A stretch of 56,423 nucleotides of DNA from Candidatus Saccharibacteria bacterium UBA1932 (GCA_002337095.1 DDFI01000007.1:1-56423), one strand, 5' to 3'. Numbered from the stretch's first letter, positions 24,632 to 32,848 are shown. Made by a program: numbers and translations. The notes: a model not told the origin generated them from the letters alone.

Positions 24632-24785
24632 GTATGTTTTGTGTTTGTTCGGGCTGAATACGTCGTTGTTTGGTAGCCCTGCGGCGAGTGGCTTCTGCGT
24701 GGACCCCGCTAAGAACCGCTGCGAAGATCTCTAGGCTAGACATCGGGAGGTGTTCGTGGGTGGTGTGTTGGGTCTCGTGCGTCAT
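24609..24785 (-). CDS. Hypothetical 58-residue protein
   Basis: The frame begins MTHETQHTTHEHLPMSS and continues into a helical, Arg/Gln-rich region (HAEATRRRATKQRRI) ending LDTESTE. A later start at the internal Met (LPMSSLEIFAAVL) is possible. No clear promoter is seen, and a terminator separates it from the 53-residue gene upstream. Its end overlaps the promoter of the next cassette. No family recognised. Confidence 0.35.
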   Translation of the reverse strand: MTHETQHTTHEHLPMSSLEIFAAVLSGVHAEATRRRATKQRRIQPEQTQNILDTESTE

Positions 24786-24845
24786 CTGGTGGCCGCCACC
24801 CCCGATGGGGGTCGTGTACACTAGATGACGGACAGGAATAGCATG

Positions 24846-24864
24846 AAAAGCGCGTGAAGCGCTT
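24846..24864 (-). terminator. Rho-independent terminator, minus strand
   Basis: On the minus strand AAGCGC, loop TTCAC, GCGCTTTTC. It follows the 53-residue gene ending at 24905. Confidence 0.65.
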
Positions 24865-24904
24865 ATCTCCTGGCCGTCAGCTGCGCGCGGGCTGTGTGTC
24901 GTGG

Positions 24905-25066
24905 TCAGCTGCCGTGGATGCGCTCGTGACGCTTTGCTGCGTGATCGGCATTCTTGACCGACTGCATGCCGGCTGCGACGCCCTTGTCGACCAGAGCTTG
25001 CTCCTCTGTCGTGCGGTGCGAGGACAACTTCTTGGCGGCGTTGTCGTACTCGGCCTGGTTGGCCAT
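24905..25066 (-). CDS. Hypothetical 53-residue helical protein
   Basis: Starts MANQAEYDNAAKKLSSHR and ends KRHERIHGS; highly charged, Ala-rich and soluble. GGAAG precedes the ATG, and a TTGACG-17-TATAAT promoter lies 120 nt upstream with a terminator downstream. Its GC-ending codons and solitary arrangement match the other small cassettes. The earlier in-frame Met at 25141 is less likely because it lies in the leader. Function unknown. Confidence 0.6.
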   Translation of the reverse strand: MANQAEYDNAAKKLSSHRTTEEQALVDKGVAAGMQSVKNADHAAKRHERIHGS

Positions 25067-25183
25067 GACATCACTTCCATTTCGGGAGAATGCGCTATTC
25101 CTGTCAAACGTGCGCCCGGCGCACATTCGATACTGGACCATCGGGATCCAGAGCCTCAGAAAACTCGCGCGGGTACGGAGAGG

Positions 25184-25212
25184 ATTATATCCTATTTATA
25201 CCTTGCCGTCAA
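25184..25212 (-). promoter_or_regulatory. Sigma70-type promoter (TTGACG, 17 bp, TATAAT), minus strand
   Basis: TTGACG is the complement of 25207-25212 and TATAAT the complement of 25184-25189, exactly 17 bp apart. The -35 box lies inside the last codons of the helicase gene. It drives the 53-residue gene. Confidence 0.7.
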
Positions 25213-28200
25213 GCAAATCCTGCTCAAATTGGCGAATGCCTTGGTACGTGGCGTCGTAGCCGCTGGTGTCGGGCAGGTCGAGTGCCATAATATGTTGCCA
25301 TACCGCTTGGATTAGCTGGCTGAATTCGGCTAGTTCTGCCTCTGTAAACTCGGCATCCAGCGTGCAGATGTTGCCGCGTGGGCTGGGTTCGACAAATTGC
25401 AGCACGGCACCGCCGAATATATAGCGGCGATACTCGCGGGAATGCGCCACCAGCAGCTGATAAAACATCAGTTGCTGGCGGTATTTGTGTAGCTTGATAC
25501 GCTCGTACTCGGTGCGGCCAGTCCACGAGCTGCTGGGCGTGCCGGTTTTGTAATCTGTCACCCGGATGTGGCCGTCGGTGATGTCGACTAGGTCGAGCGA
25601 GCCAGTTAGCCGTGCTTCGCCCAGGATGGCGCCCTGCCCTGCAAAGCTGAGCTCGGTGCGCTGCGTGGGGGCAAAGGTGTCGTAGCGCGCCTCCAAAAAG
25701 GCACTGAGCGCGTCGGTGCCGCGGCGCAGTAGTTTGTCGTGCTCGTCGCTGGTGAGGTATTGTTCGTCGAGCGAGTTGTGGAAATCGCCCAGCACGTCCT
25801 CGACGGGGCGGCGTGTGCCAGTGGCGGCCAGATGTGTGTGGGCCCGCTGCAATGCGGCATGCACCGCGGTGCCGTAGCTGGCGAGCGGCGATTTGGCCTG
25901 CGGAAACCGCAGCAGATTGTTGAGCAAGAAATGCTGCGGCCCACCGTAGCTGAGGTCGAGAAAATTGGTAAGATGCGTCGCCGACAGTTTGTACTGCTGC
26001 AGCAGCGGCGCGATGAGCTGGCGCATATCACTGGTAATCGGCGCGATCAGCGGCGCCTGCCAGGTGGCCAGGGCGGCGTCGGTGCGCGCGGCAATAGTGG
26101 ATGGTGCGGGCTGATCGATCGGCGCCAGGCTGGTGCCAGCTAGGAACGCTGCCGGCAGCGTGCTGCGGCCAGCGTCGTCAATGTCGGCGTAGCTGATCAT
26201 CAGGCGTGATTTTGCCCGGGTCATCGCCACGTAAAACAGCCGTAGGCGATCGTCGTAGCTGTCGCTGCTGGTGGCGATTTCGCGTAGATTGTGCGGGTAG
26301 CTAATGATGTGAGCCTTGGTACGGACACGTTCGCCCCAGATGTTGTCAGTGGCGCCAACGATATAGACGGTGTCAAATTCGAGGCCCTTGGATTTGTGCG
26401 CGGTCATCAGGTGGATGGCGTCGGTGGCCTGCTCGTCGGGTGCAGTAGTGGTGGTGAGCGAAGTACCGAGGCGTTGGTGCAGCTGGACAAATTCTATCAG
26501 ATCTGCCAGCCGCGGAATGGCGTGCGGGCGATAGGCCTCGAGGTGGCGGCGCAGCGTGCTGAGGGCGTCGAGGCACCGAATGTAGCTGTCGGGCTCGGTC
26601 TGCAGGCGTTCGGGCGCAAAGTAATAGTGGTACAGTGGCGACTGGTAGCCGTGGGAGGGCTCGTCGATAGTGCCAATCATGTCGTCGATCAGACGCTCGA
26701 GAGGATCGCTGTCGACGCGGCGCGCAAGGTCGATCAGCCACGCGTGCAGGCTGGCAAGCTCGGGTGTTGTTTCGAGGATTTCCATCCATAGGCAGCGGTC
26801 GCGGTAGGCGCGCAGGCTGAGCCGCCAGATGAGCGCACTGTCGAGGCCGAGTGCTGGGTGCGCCAGCAGCTCGGGCAGCATGGCGTCGGCGGTGTCGTGG
26901 TTGCCGTCGGCCAGCTCGATGACAATCTGGCTGAGCAGCAAAATAAGCCGAATCATCGGTAGCTCGAGGATATTGTCGCGGCGTTCGTAGCTGACGCGAA
27001 TGCCGGCGGCCACCAGATATGGCAGCAGCGCAACCAGGTCGCTGTGGCGCCGGCCAAGCACGGCGATGTCGGCAGGAGCGGCGCCAGCGGCAATGTCGCT
27101 AGCGATGGTACTGGCTAGCCACTGGCGCTCGGCAGCCTGATCGCTTAGGTGATGTAGGCTGACGGTGGACGTGGTGCGGCGGCCGGTGCCTCGATGCGCC
27201 ACGAGTGATTTGTCGACTGCCGTCAGCGAGCCGACAATTGGCAGCGGCGACTGCGAGATAACGGCGCGTGACTCGGCAAGGATGGGCGCTAGCGAGCGAT
27301 AATTATCGGTTAGCGTGATGAGCTGCGGCTCGCGATACGCCGTACGAAACTTGTAGATATTGGTGACGTCGGCACCCTGGAAACTATAGATGGCTTGGTC
27401 GTCGTCGCCCACCGCCATCACATTGGGGCGGCCCTCGGTGAGCGCGTTGTCGGTGAGCGCAAAGAGCATGCGCAGCTGGGCGAGGTTGGTGTCTTGGAAT
27501 TCGTCGACCATGATATATTGGTAGCGTTCTTGCAGGTCGTAGCGCAGCGCGGGGCGTTGCTCGAGGGCATGCACCACCTCGAGAATCATGTCGTCGTAGT
27601 CGTAAAGCGCGGCGGCGCGCAGGCGGTCGAGATACTGCGAATAGATGCCAGCCAGCGCACGCAGCTTGTGATGGCGAGCTCGGTCTTTGAACACCAGCTT
27701 GCCGTCGTGGTCGCGGGCCAGCCAGCTGTTTTTCCAGGCGGTGATGGGCCGGGTAGAATTGCTTGCGGCGGCTTCGTCGAGCGCTCGAGCTAGCTCGAGT
27801 GACAACAGGTGGCTCATCGGCGTGATGCCGCGCGGCAGTGTGGGCGACGCGATGCCAGCGATGTGTGTCGACAGTGGCAGCAGTGCCGCTGCGGTAGATT
27901 TGGTAATGCGACTCGCGAATATCTCGGCCAGCGGCGCCTCGATATCGTCGAGCACCATATCGTTGGCATCAAGAATGTGCCGCAGCTCCTCGCTTGTCAG
28001 GCCGCTCCGCTTGAGCTCCGAAATCGTGTGGAGCGTGTCGCGCAGGTGCACAAATTCGCCGTTCATCTGGGCAGCGAGGGGGCTGGTGTAGTCGAGTGTC
28101 TCAAAAATCTGCCGCAGCACCTGGTAACTGGCCAGCTCGTCGGCCGGCGCAAACGACGCACCGTGGTAAAAATACTCGCGTTCGCGGTTGATGATTTCGG

Positions 28201-28483
28201 TGCCAAAGCTATGAAACGTATGAATTGCCACGCGGTAGGCATCAGCGCCGATAATTTCGGCCAGACGGCGGCGCATGGCGGTTGCCCCGCTTTCGGTGAA
28301 GGTCAGACACAGGATCGATTCGGCCAGCGTGTCGGTGCGGCGCAAGATGTTGGCGGCGCGCATACTAAGCAGCTCGGTCTTGCCCGTACCCGGCCCGGCA
28401 ATCACTAGCAACGGGCCATCGATCGTGTCGACCGCCTGGCGCTGAGCGGTGTTTAGTTTGCCGTAGCGAGTATCAAAATCCAT
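25196..28483 (-). CDS. UvrD/PcrA-type helicase with C-terminal RecB-like nuclease
   Basis: 1,095 residues. Walker A AGPGTGKT is at 29-36 and the Walker B region is VDEFQDTN; further SF1A motifs include GDDDQAIYSFQGA, LTDNYRS and AMTRAKSRL. The C-terminal 250 residues contain YGTAVHAALQRAH and GSLDLVDITDGHIRVTDYKTG, the PD-(D/E)xK nuclease core of RecB/AddAB-type enzymes. It probably processes double-strand breaks or acts in recombination, possibly as a one-piece AddAB substitute. The frame extends upstream to 28678, but the ATG at 28483 lies 8 nt from a TACAAT box and begins with the family's N-terminus. Confidence 0.88.
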   Translation of the reverse strand: MDFDTRYGKLNTAQRQAVDTIDGPLLVIAGPGTGKTELLSMRAANILRRTDTLAESILCLTFTESGATAMRRRLAEIIGADAYRVAIHTFHSFGTEIINREREYFYHGASFAPADELASYQVLRQIFETLDYTSPLAAQMNGEFVHLRDTLHTISELKRSGLTSEELRHILDANDMVLDDIEAPLAEIFASRITKSTAAALLPLSTHIAGIASPTLPRGITPMSHLLSLELARALDEAAASNSTRPITAWKNSWLARDHDGKLVFKDRARHHKLRALAGIYSQYLDRLRAAALYDYDDMILEVVHALEQRPALRYDLQERYQYIMVDEFQDTNLAQLRMLFALTDNALTEGRPNVMAVGDDDQAIYSFQGADVTNIYKFRTAYREPQLITLTDNYRSLAPILAESRAVISQSPLPIVGSLTAVDKSLVAHRGTGRRTTSTVSLHHLSDQAAERQWLASTIASDIAAGAAPADIAVLGRRHSDLVALLPYLVAAGIRVSYERRDNILELPMIRLILLLSQIVIELADGNHDTADAMLPELLAHPALGLDSALIWRLSLRAYRDRCLWMEILETTPELASLHAWLIDLARRVDSDPLERLIDDMIGTIDEPSHGYQSPLYHYYFAPERLQTEPDSYIRCLDALSTLRRHLEAYRPHAIPRLADLIEFVQLHQRLGTSLTTTTAPDEQATDAIHLMTAHKSKGLEFDTVYIVGATDNIWGERVRTKAHIISYPHNLREIATSSDSYDDRLRLFYVAMTRAKSRLMISYADIDDAGRSTLPAAFLAGTSLAPIDQPAPSTIAARTDAALATWQAPLIAPITSDMRQLIAPLLQQYKLSATHLTNFLDLSYGGPQHFLLNNLLRFPQAKSPLASYGTAVHAALQRAHTHLAATGTRRPVEDVLGDFHNSLDEQYLTSDEHDKLLRRGTDALSAFLEARYDTFAPTQRTELSFAGQGAILGEARLTGSLDLVDITDGHIRVTDYKTGTPSSSWTGRTEYERIKLHKYRQQLMFYQLLVAHSREYRRYIFGGAVLQFVEPSPRGNICTLDAEFTEAELAEFSQLIQAVWQHIMALDLPDTSGYDATYQGIRQFEQDLLDGKV

Positions 28484-28490
28484 GAATACT

Positions 28491-28522
28491 ATTGTACCAC
28501 CTCTGATACTTCGTGGTACAAT
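28491..28522. promoter_or_regulatory. Back-to-back extended -10 boxes for two leaderless genes
   Basis: TACAAT on the minus strand (complement of 28491-28496) ends 8 nt from the helicase ATG. TACAAT on the plus strand (28517-28522) ends 7 nt before the ATG at 28529. Both are preceded by TGG. Only 45 bp separate the two start codons, so the region is a compact divergent promoter. Confidence 0.65.
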
Positions 28523-28528
28523 GAGGCT

Positions 28529-29020
28529 ATGAACGATGCGGTGTATGATTCGGTTGCGCTCGAGAAGCTCGTCAAAGAAAAATTTGCCCTGGATACAGAG
28601 GTTGATGCGATTATCGCCTCGCGTATTGATGTCAGTCCCACCGCCAAGGCTACGGTGTTTGTTACCGACAAAAAGCAAGTATTCTGCTACATCGAGGCAA
28701 AATCGCGCATGTTGCTAAGCGATGTGCGCAAGATTGCCGCTCGCATGGGCGTGGCCGCTGGGTTGTATATTCCACCGCACGGCGACCGCGGTTATTTTGA
28801 TATGATTGGCCGTGATAAGTTTCGCGATGTGTTCCCTGGCCGTACGCATATTTCTGAGGCAGACATTATGTTTTATCGTACGCTTGCGCCGTATAATCCC
28901 GCGCTGATACTTGTCGACGAGATCAAAAACGGCGAAATTCGCCAATACGACAGCGATGCTGCTGGTGGGTGGCGCGTGGCTGCTCGCTACCCCTACCGAC
29001 GCATTACGCCCGAGAGCTAG
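28529..29020 (+). CDS. Conserved-looking hypothetical protein
   Basis: 163 residues, soluble, alpha/beta in appearance. Features include ASRIDVSPTAKATVFVTDKKQVFCYIEA, ARMGVAAGLYIPPHGDRGYFDMIGR and ADIMFYRTLAPYNPALILVDEI. No known family or catalytic motif is recognised. It is divergent from the helicase and overlaps the convergent pilin gene by four bases. Confidence 0.65.
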   Translation: MNDAVYDSVALEKLVKEKFALDTEVDAIIASRIDVSPTAKATVFVTDKKQVFCYIEAKSRMLLSDVRKIAARMGVAAGLYIPPHGDRGYFDMIGRDKFRDVFPGRTHISEADIMFYRTLAPYNPALILVDEIKNGEIRQYDSDAAGGWRVAARYPYRRITPES

Positions 29021-29652
29021 AACGACGGCAGGAGCGCGCAGCTGGCATCGCCGCCAATGCTGGCCAGCTGAACACCTTTGCCGCCTGAGAATATCTTGAA
29101 ACGTGCATCGGTCTCGCTATAGTAGCCAATCAGATAGGCGGTGGTGGCGCCAATGGGCAGGCTGGGCGCGGCGTAGGTGCAGGTGATCGATGATGGGTTG
29201 CCGCCATTGCGTGCTAGGGTAAGGGCCGGTGTCTGGACAGTGGTGGCTACGCTAGTGGTATTGTTGGCGAACCCACCATAATAGAAATAGGCGTGGTCGT
29301 TGCCCGAAGGAGCATACGTAATAAATGACCCAGAGGTGTACTGCGGATCGCCAAAATCATTAGGTAGCCCCGGCAGGATCGCCCGCGACGCCGCTCGGCT
29401 GCTGGTAACCAGCCGCGGTACGGTGTCGGGTGGACACAGGTAGCCACCGGTGCAGGTGCGTGGATATTCGCCGTTTTTTTCGTAGTATTTCTCGAGCTCG
29501 TTGGCCAGGGTAACGATATCTGCCCTGCGTTTGCTGTCGCGGGAGTTTTTTTGGACCGCTTGATTGCCGAGGATCGCCACGGTCGAGAGGATTGCAATCA
29601 CTGCTAGTACGACCAAAATCTCGACCAGGGTGAATCCGCTTTTGCTTTTCAT
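29017..29652 (-). CDS. Type IV pilin / pseudopilin
   Basis: 211 residues. Classic class III signal: MKSKSGFTLVEILVVLAVIAIL, with Gly-Phe processing site and Glu5 of the mature protein. A typical pseudopilin heptad follows (SKRRADIVTLANELEKYYEKNGEYP), then a variable globular domain with cysteines in TCTGGYLCPP and ASCALLPSF. It should be processed by a PilD-type peptidase and assembled into a surface filament. It differs from the two RCC1 proteins, whose N-termini read GFALPT. Confidence 0.9.
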   Translation of the reverse strand: MKSKSGFTLVEILVVLAVIAILSTVAILGNQAVQKNSRDSKRRADIVTLANELEKYYEKNGEYPRTCTGGYLCPPDTVPRLVTSSRAASRAILPGLPNDFGDPQYTSGSFITYAPSGNDHAYFYYGGFANNTTSVATTVQTPALTLARNGGNPSSITCTYAAPSLPIGATTAYLIGYYSETDARFKIFSGGKGVQLASIGGDASCALLPSF

Positions 29653-29658
29653 CTACCC

Positions 29659-31095
29659 CTAGCTTACTCTAGCTGGGGGTAGGAGGTCAAGTACGACCAG
29701 GTGCTCGATGTGGGGTGTGCGTGGGAAGAAATTGTAGCCGCGATGGGCGCGAATGCCATAGGCGGCCGACAGCAGCGCGACGTCACGGGCCTGTGTGACG
29801 GGGTTGCAGCTTAGGTAGATAATGCGCGGCGGTGTTGTCTGAAGCAGCCTAGCGACCACGTCGGCATGTAGGCCGGCGCGTGGCGGATCGACGATTACGA
29901 TCATATCGCTTGTGATATAATCAAGGGCTTTTTCGCTGGGCGCCAAAATGGCACTGGCGGTCGCTTCTCGGCCGAGCGTCGCAATGTTACGCCGCATTTC
30001 GCGCACGGCGTCTTCGTTGATCTCGACGAGTGTTACCTCTGAGCCGCCGATAGTCAGGCCGATTGAGCCCACGCCCGAGTAGAGGTCGAGAATGGGCAGA
30101 TTGTCGGGGCCGTTGGTAATTTGGTCGTCCACCCAGGTCCTCATGTCGCGCAGGGCTTGTTCGTACACTGGAATATTTACCTGAAAAAACCCTTCGGTAG
30201 CGTACGAAAACGGCACGCCCAAGATTGTATCGGTGAGTACGGTTGTGCCAAAACTCGCCAAGCGCTTAGTGATGCGGCTCGCCGGGCTGCGTGGGTCGCT
30301 GTAGATCACCTCGCCACCCTGGCCGGGTAGTGCGGCGGCTTCGGCCTCTAGAATGAGGTTTGGTATCTCATCCTTGATATATAATTGCCAAACACACGCG
30401 CCGGATTGATCGCAGCGAATCAGGAGGGTTTTGAGCTGCCGTGCCTCGACACCCTTTGACTGCAGCAGATCACGCACCGCATGCGCCAATTGCACCATAG
30501 GCTGGGGCAATAGCGAGCAGTCGTCTACTATCACCTTGCCTTTGGATCCACGGCGAAAGAACGCCAGATCGAGCTGCGACAACGTAGCTGCCGCCATCGC
30601 TCGGACCGTTTTTTCTGAGCCGCCTGTCACGCCTGACGGTGTCGACGGGGATAGCGTCTCAGAAAAAAGGTCGCTTGCGTTGGCGGCAGCGTGCCCGTAC
30701 CAGCTGAACTCTACCTTGTTGCGGTAGCGGGCGGTGCGATTGTCGGTATAGAGGTCGATTGGGCTAGGCAGCACGATGTTGTGCAGCTCAAAGGCTTCCT
30801 CGATGAGGGCGGATTTGTAGTGCTGCTCGGCGGCAAATGTCATAATTTCCCACGGGCTCGTACTGAGGTACGAACCGGGGTCGACTGGCGCGATGCGCTC
30901 GGGTGAGGCTGATATTACCTCTGTTACATAGCCTTCGAGTAGCTTCGATTTTCGTTTCGTCACCTGCACCTCGACCGTTTCGCCAGGCAGCCCGCCCCAT
31001 ACAAAACATTTGCGGCCATCAGGCGCAGTGCCCATAGCTTGGCCGCCACCAACCATGCAGTCGAGAGTGAGGGTGATGCGAGGATTTTTTCTCAT
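29659..31095 (-). CDS. TrmA/RlmC/RlmD-type 5-methyluridine RNA methyltransferase
   Basis: 478 residues. An N-terminal TRAM-like region (LDCMVGGGQAMG to GLPGETVEVQVTKRK) precedes the SAM domain with DLYSGVGSIGLTI, VDPPRAGL and the catalytic YLSCNPVTQARDV, whose Cys attacks uridine C6. It methylates U in 23S rRNA or tRNA; the exact target is not clear. The start overlaps the fic stop by four bases, so it is co-translated with the toxin module. About 36 residues (HAAANASDLFSETLSPSTPS onward) come from the in-frame palindromic element. Confidence 0.87.
   Translation of the reverse strand: MRKNPRITLTLDCMVGGGQAMGTAPDGRKCFVWGGLPGETVEVQVTKRKSKLLEGYVTEVISASPERIAPVDPGSYLSTSPWEIMTFAAEQHYKSALIEEAFELHNIVLPSPIDLYTDNRTARYRNKVEFSWYGHAAANASDLFSETLSPSTPSGVTGGSEKTVRAMAAATLSQLDLAFFRRGSKGKVIVDDCSLLPQPMVQLAHAVRDLLQSKGVEARQLKTLLIRCDQSGACVWQLYIKDEIPNLILEAEAAALPGQGGEVIYSDPRSPASRITKRLASFGTTVLTDTILGVPFSYATEGFFQVNIPVYEQALRDMRTWVDDQITNGPDNLPILDLYSGVGSIGLTIGGSEVTLVEINEDAVREMRRNIATLGREATASAILAPSEKALDYITSDMIVIVDPPRAGLHADVVARLLQTTPPRIIYLSCNPVTQARDVALLSAAYGIRAHRGYNFFPRTPHIEHLVVLDLLPPARVS
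30604..30672 (-). repeat. In-frame 69-bp palindromic element, copy 2 (inside the RlmD-type gene)
   Basis: On the coding strand it runs GACCTTTTTTCTGAG to CTCAGAAAAAACGGTC, exactly 69 bp like copy 1. Outer arms extend the palindrome: GCTGCCGCCA at 30588-30597 and its perfect complement at 30681-30690, giving about 103 bp in all. It encodes DLFSETLSPSTPSGVTGG plus SEKTV. Arms are nearly identical to copy 1 while the central 20 bp differ but still form a short hairpin. Confidence 0.8.
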
Positions 31096-31688
31096 GGAAG
31101 CCTCTGGATCATTGATAGCAGCATGGCAGCAAGTGGCCGCTCGTCACCGTGATATGCCGCAACGCATGCAGTGACATTGGTGTGCGCATCCAGCGTTGAC
31201 CAGTCGACCCACCAACCATGGCGACGACCGATTTCCTGCACTAAGACGCGTATGACGCGCCCGTTACCTTCGCGAAAAGGGTGCAGCAAATTAAACTCGG
31301 AATAATAATGTGCCAGACGCGCAGAAACAATCATCGTCTGGTTGCTCGAGAGCGCGTCATCGTGCGCCAGCTCGTTACAAATTTCGGCCACATATTGCTC
31401 TATCGCATTTACGTGGCAAAAATTAGTATCGTCTTTACTAATTTGGACCGTACGTATCTTCCCCGCCCAGGTATAAATATTGGCAAAAAGATGGCGATGT
31501 ATCATGCAGATAAGTTTGAGCGATACCGCTACGTGTACCCCGGATGTCGTATTAAATGTTGCGCTGCGAATAGCGGTTTCGCGCTGCTCGACAATATCGA
31601 GGGCAGCTTGTGTGGTGATGCCTAGCAGATTGTTGAGAATGCCGGTTTGCGGATCAATATACGGATCGTTATTAATTGCATAGCTCAT
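31092..31688 (-). CDS. Fic-domain protein (putative AMP-transferase toxin)
   Basis: 198 residues. The Fic motif HPFREGNGRVIR is intact at 136-147, with the catalytic His and the Arg needed for ATP binding. The upstream flap region (TWAGKIRTVQISKDDTNF) matches Fic/Doc AMPylators, which transfer AMP to target proteins such as gyrase/topoisomerase IV in VbhT-like systems. The start overlaps the antitoxin stop by four bases, and its own stop overlaps the start of the RNA methyltransferase. Confidence 0.88.
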   Translation of the reverse strand: MSYAINNDPYIDPQTGILNNLLGITTQAALDIVEQRETAIRSATFNTTSGVHVAVSLKLICMIHRHLFANIYTWAGKIRTVQISKDDTNFCHVNAIEQYVAEICNELAHDDALSSNQTMIVSARLAHYYSEFNLLHPFREGNGRVIRVLVQEIGRRHGWWVDWSTLDAHTNVTACVAAYHGDERPLAAMLLSMIQRLP

Positions 31689-31870
31689 GAAGCGGCAGAG
31701 GTTAAGCTGTGAAGCGACTCTCGCTCGAGCTCTCTGGCGCTAAGTTCACCGTTGGCATACTGGGCAAGAAGCTGTTTAGTTTTGGAGTCAACGATATAGC
31801 CTTCTACCTCTACTGAGCGGATGGCTGAGTTGATAGTGCGCTGCTTGTCGGCTAATTTGACGGCATTCAT
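31685..31870 (-). CDS. VbhA-like antitoxin of the Fic toxin
   Basis: 61 residues. It contains the inhibitory-helix motif (S/T)xxxE(G/N) as S19-VEV-E23-G24 in AIRSVEVEGYIVD; the Glu should block ATP binding in the Fic active site. The layout ANGELSARELERESL after it is typical of VbhA-family antitoxins. The ATG at 31870 follows a TGTTATAAT box and AAGGAT; longer frames upstream run into a terminator. Class I Fic toxin-antitoxin arrangement. Confidence 0.8.
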   Translation of the reverse strand: MNAVKLADKQRTINSAIRSVEVEGYIVDSKTKQLLAQYANGELSARELERESLHSLTSAAS

Positions 31871-31909
31871 ACTATCCTTATTATAACATTTTAGGGTGGT
31901 GCATACAAC

Positions 31910-31965
31910 AAAAAAGCCCCGGCCGGGGCGCGGGCGAGCTCCTAGGGTAAGGAGTCGCCCGCGCC
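31910..31965 (-). terminator. Double terminator after the 111-residue gene
   Basis: On the minus strand a GGCGCGGGCGA/TCGCCCGCGCC hairpin is followed by GCCCCGGCCGGGGC and TTTTTT. It ends the cassette at 31977-32312 before the antitoxin promoter. Confidence 0.8.
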
Positions 31966-31976
31966 ACCGGTGGGGA

Positions 31977-32312
31977 TCACTGCGTGTTTTTGCGTGCGAA
32001 TGTGATAGCGATTTGGTCGTCGGTCCTCTGCACGTCAATGCGCACCGCTGGCTGCCCGAGAATCGAAGGCAGCGTGACCGTGGCGGGAAAGTTGCGTCGC
32101 AACAGCCCCTCGACGATCACCGCATCCTTGATGTTGCTCGCCAAGTGCTGTATGCGATGCACTGGCGACATTGCCATCGCCAGACCGTGTTGCCTGAGCA
32201 GCTCAGCCGTGCGTCGTGCCGATGACGGACGTCGACTCGCAGGGCTAGGCTTGTTGTTCAGGAGGTCCAGGAATTCCGATTCTGGCACGTCGTGTTGAGA
32301 TGCCTCAATCAT
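31977..32312 (-). CDS. Hypothetical 111-residue protein
   Basis: Soluble, mixed charge. The middle (SSARRTAELLRQHGLAMAM) is helical and the end (VRIDVQRTDDQIAITFARK) is beta-like. AAAGGA precedes the ATG. It has its own 17-bp-spaced promoter (32354-32382) and double terminator, matching the small-gene cassette style. No family recognised. Confidence 0.55.
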   Translation of the reverse strand: MIEASQHDVPESEFLDLLNNKPSPASRRPSSARRTAELLRQHGLAMAMSPVHRIQHLASNIKDAVIVEGLLRRNFPATVTLPSILGQPAVRIDVQRTDDQIAITFARKNTQ

Positions 32313-32353
32313 GACAGCGGTCCTTTCGGTAGTTGTTGGGCTGTCAAGTAATA

Positions 32354-32382
32354 ATTATCGATGACTTCACGACATACGTCAA
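32354..32382 (-). promoter_or_regulatory. Sigma70-type promoter (TTGACG, 17 bp, GATAAT), minus strand
   Basis: TTGACG is the complement of 32377-32382 and GATAAT the complement of 32354-32359, exactly 17 bp apart. The leader is about 35-40 nt, shorter than in the other cassettes. Confidence 0.6.
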
Positions 32383-32394
32383 TAGTCGCTAAAC

Positions 32395-32466
32395 AAAAAA
32401 CACCCAGCTTGGGGTGAATATGGTGGTGCGGGCGGGGCCCGGGCGGCGAGCTATGCTCGCGCCCGG
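32395..32466 (-). terminator. Double hairpin terminator after the 100-residue gene
   Basis: On the minus strand a CCGGGCGCGAGC/GCTCGCCGCCCGG-type hairpin is followed by CACCCC-AAGCT-GGGTG and TTTTTTG. It ends the cassette at 32483-32785. Confidence 0.8.
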
Positions 32467-32482
32467 ACCTCCGTTGGTGTTG

Positions 32483-32785
32483 TCAGTTGATCTGAGCGCC
32501 GGATCTGTTCACGTGATACGTGAGAAGGTCCGTGCTCGCGCAAATGAGCACCACCTGAGTTAGTCCGATTGACCGAAGGTAGCGCTCGAGTTCGCCGACG
32601 ATACTGGCGACCTCAAAGTCGTCAGTGCCTCGCGTCAACCGCCTCCATGATGGACTATTGAGATAATGACCTACACCGCTTCTCGTGTGATCGGTCTCGA
32701 AGACATAAGAGTCACAGTCGACATGCGTCTTGATCTCTTCCGCGATCTTTTGGATGAGCGCCGTACGAGTCATTTCTTCAGCCAT
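32483..32785 (-). CDS. Hypothetical 100-residue protein
   Basis: Begins MAEEMTRTALIQKIAEEI; soluble, with a predicted helical start and a beta-rich end (GLTQVVLICASTDLLTYHV). The ATG at 32785 follows AAAGGAG at ideal spacing; an earlier Met lies in the leader. The cassette has its own promoter, a CTCGG/CCGAG leader hairpin and a double terminator. No family recognised. Confidence 0.6.
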   Translation of the reverse strand: MAEEMTRTALIQKIAEEIKTHVDCDSYVFETDHTRSGVGHYLNSPSWRRLTRGTDDFEVASIVGELERYLRSIGLTQVVLICASTDLLTYHVNRSGAQIN

Positions 32786-32848
32786 GGCAGTCTCCTTTCG
32801 GAACAACAACTCGGACCTTCCGAGCTGTGATTACTGTCACTATTTACC

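Noticed and set aside
23616..24640. tmRNA, RNase P RNA or SRP RNA in the hairpin-rich region
   Set aside because: None of the conserved cores of these RNAs could be recognised on either strand, and each hairpin group has its own promoter or terminator.
24854..25315. Long plus-strand open frame of 153 codons
   Set aside because: It lies antisense to the 53-residue gene and the end of the helicase, has no ribosome site and a composition (many Arg, Cys, Trp) typical of a shadow frame.
28484..28678. N-terminal extension of the helicase-nuclease
   Set aside because: It overlaps the divergent gene at 28529 and the -10 box; the family N-terminus begins at the ATG at 28483.
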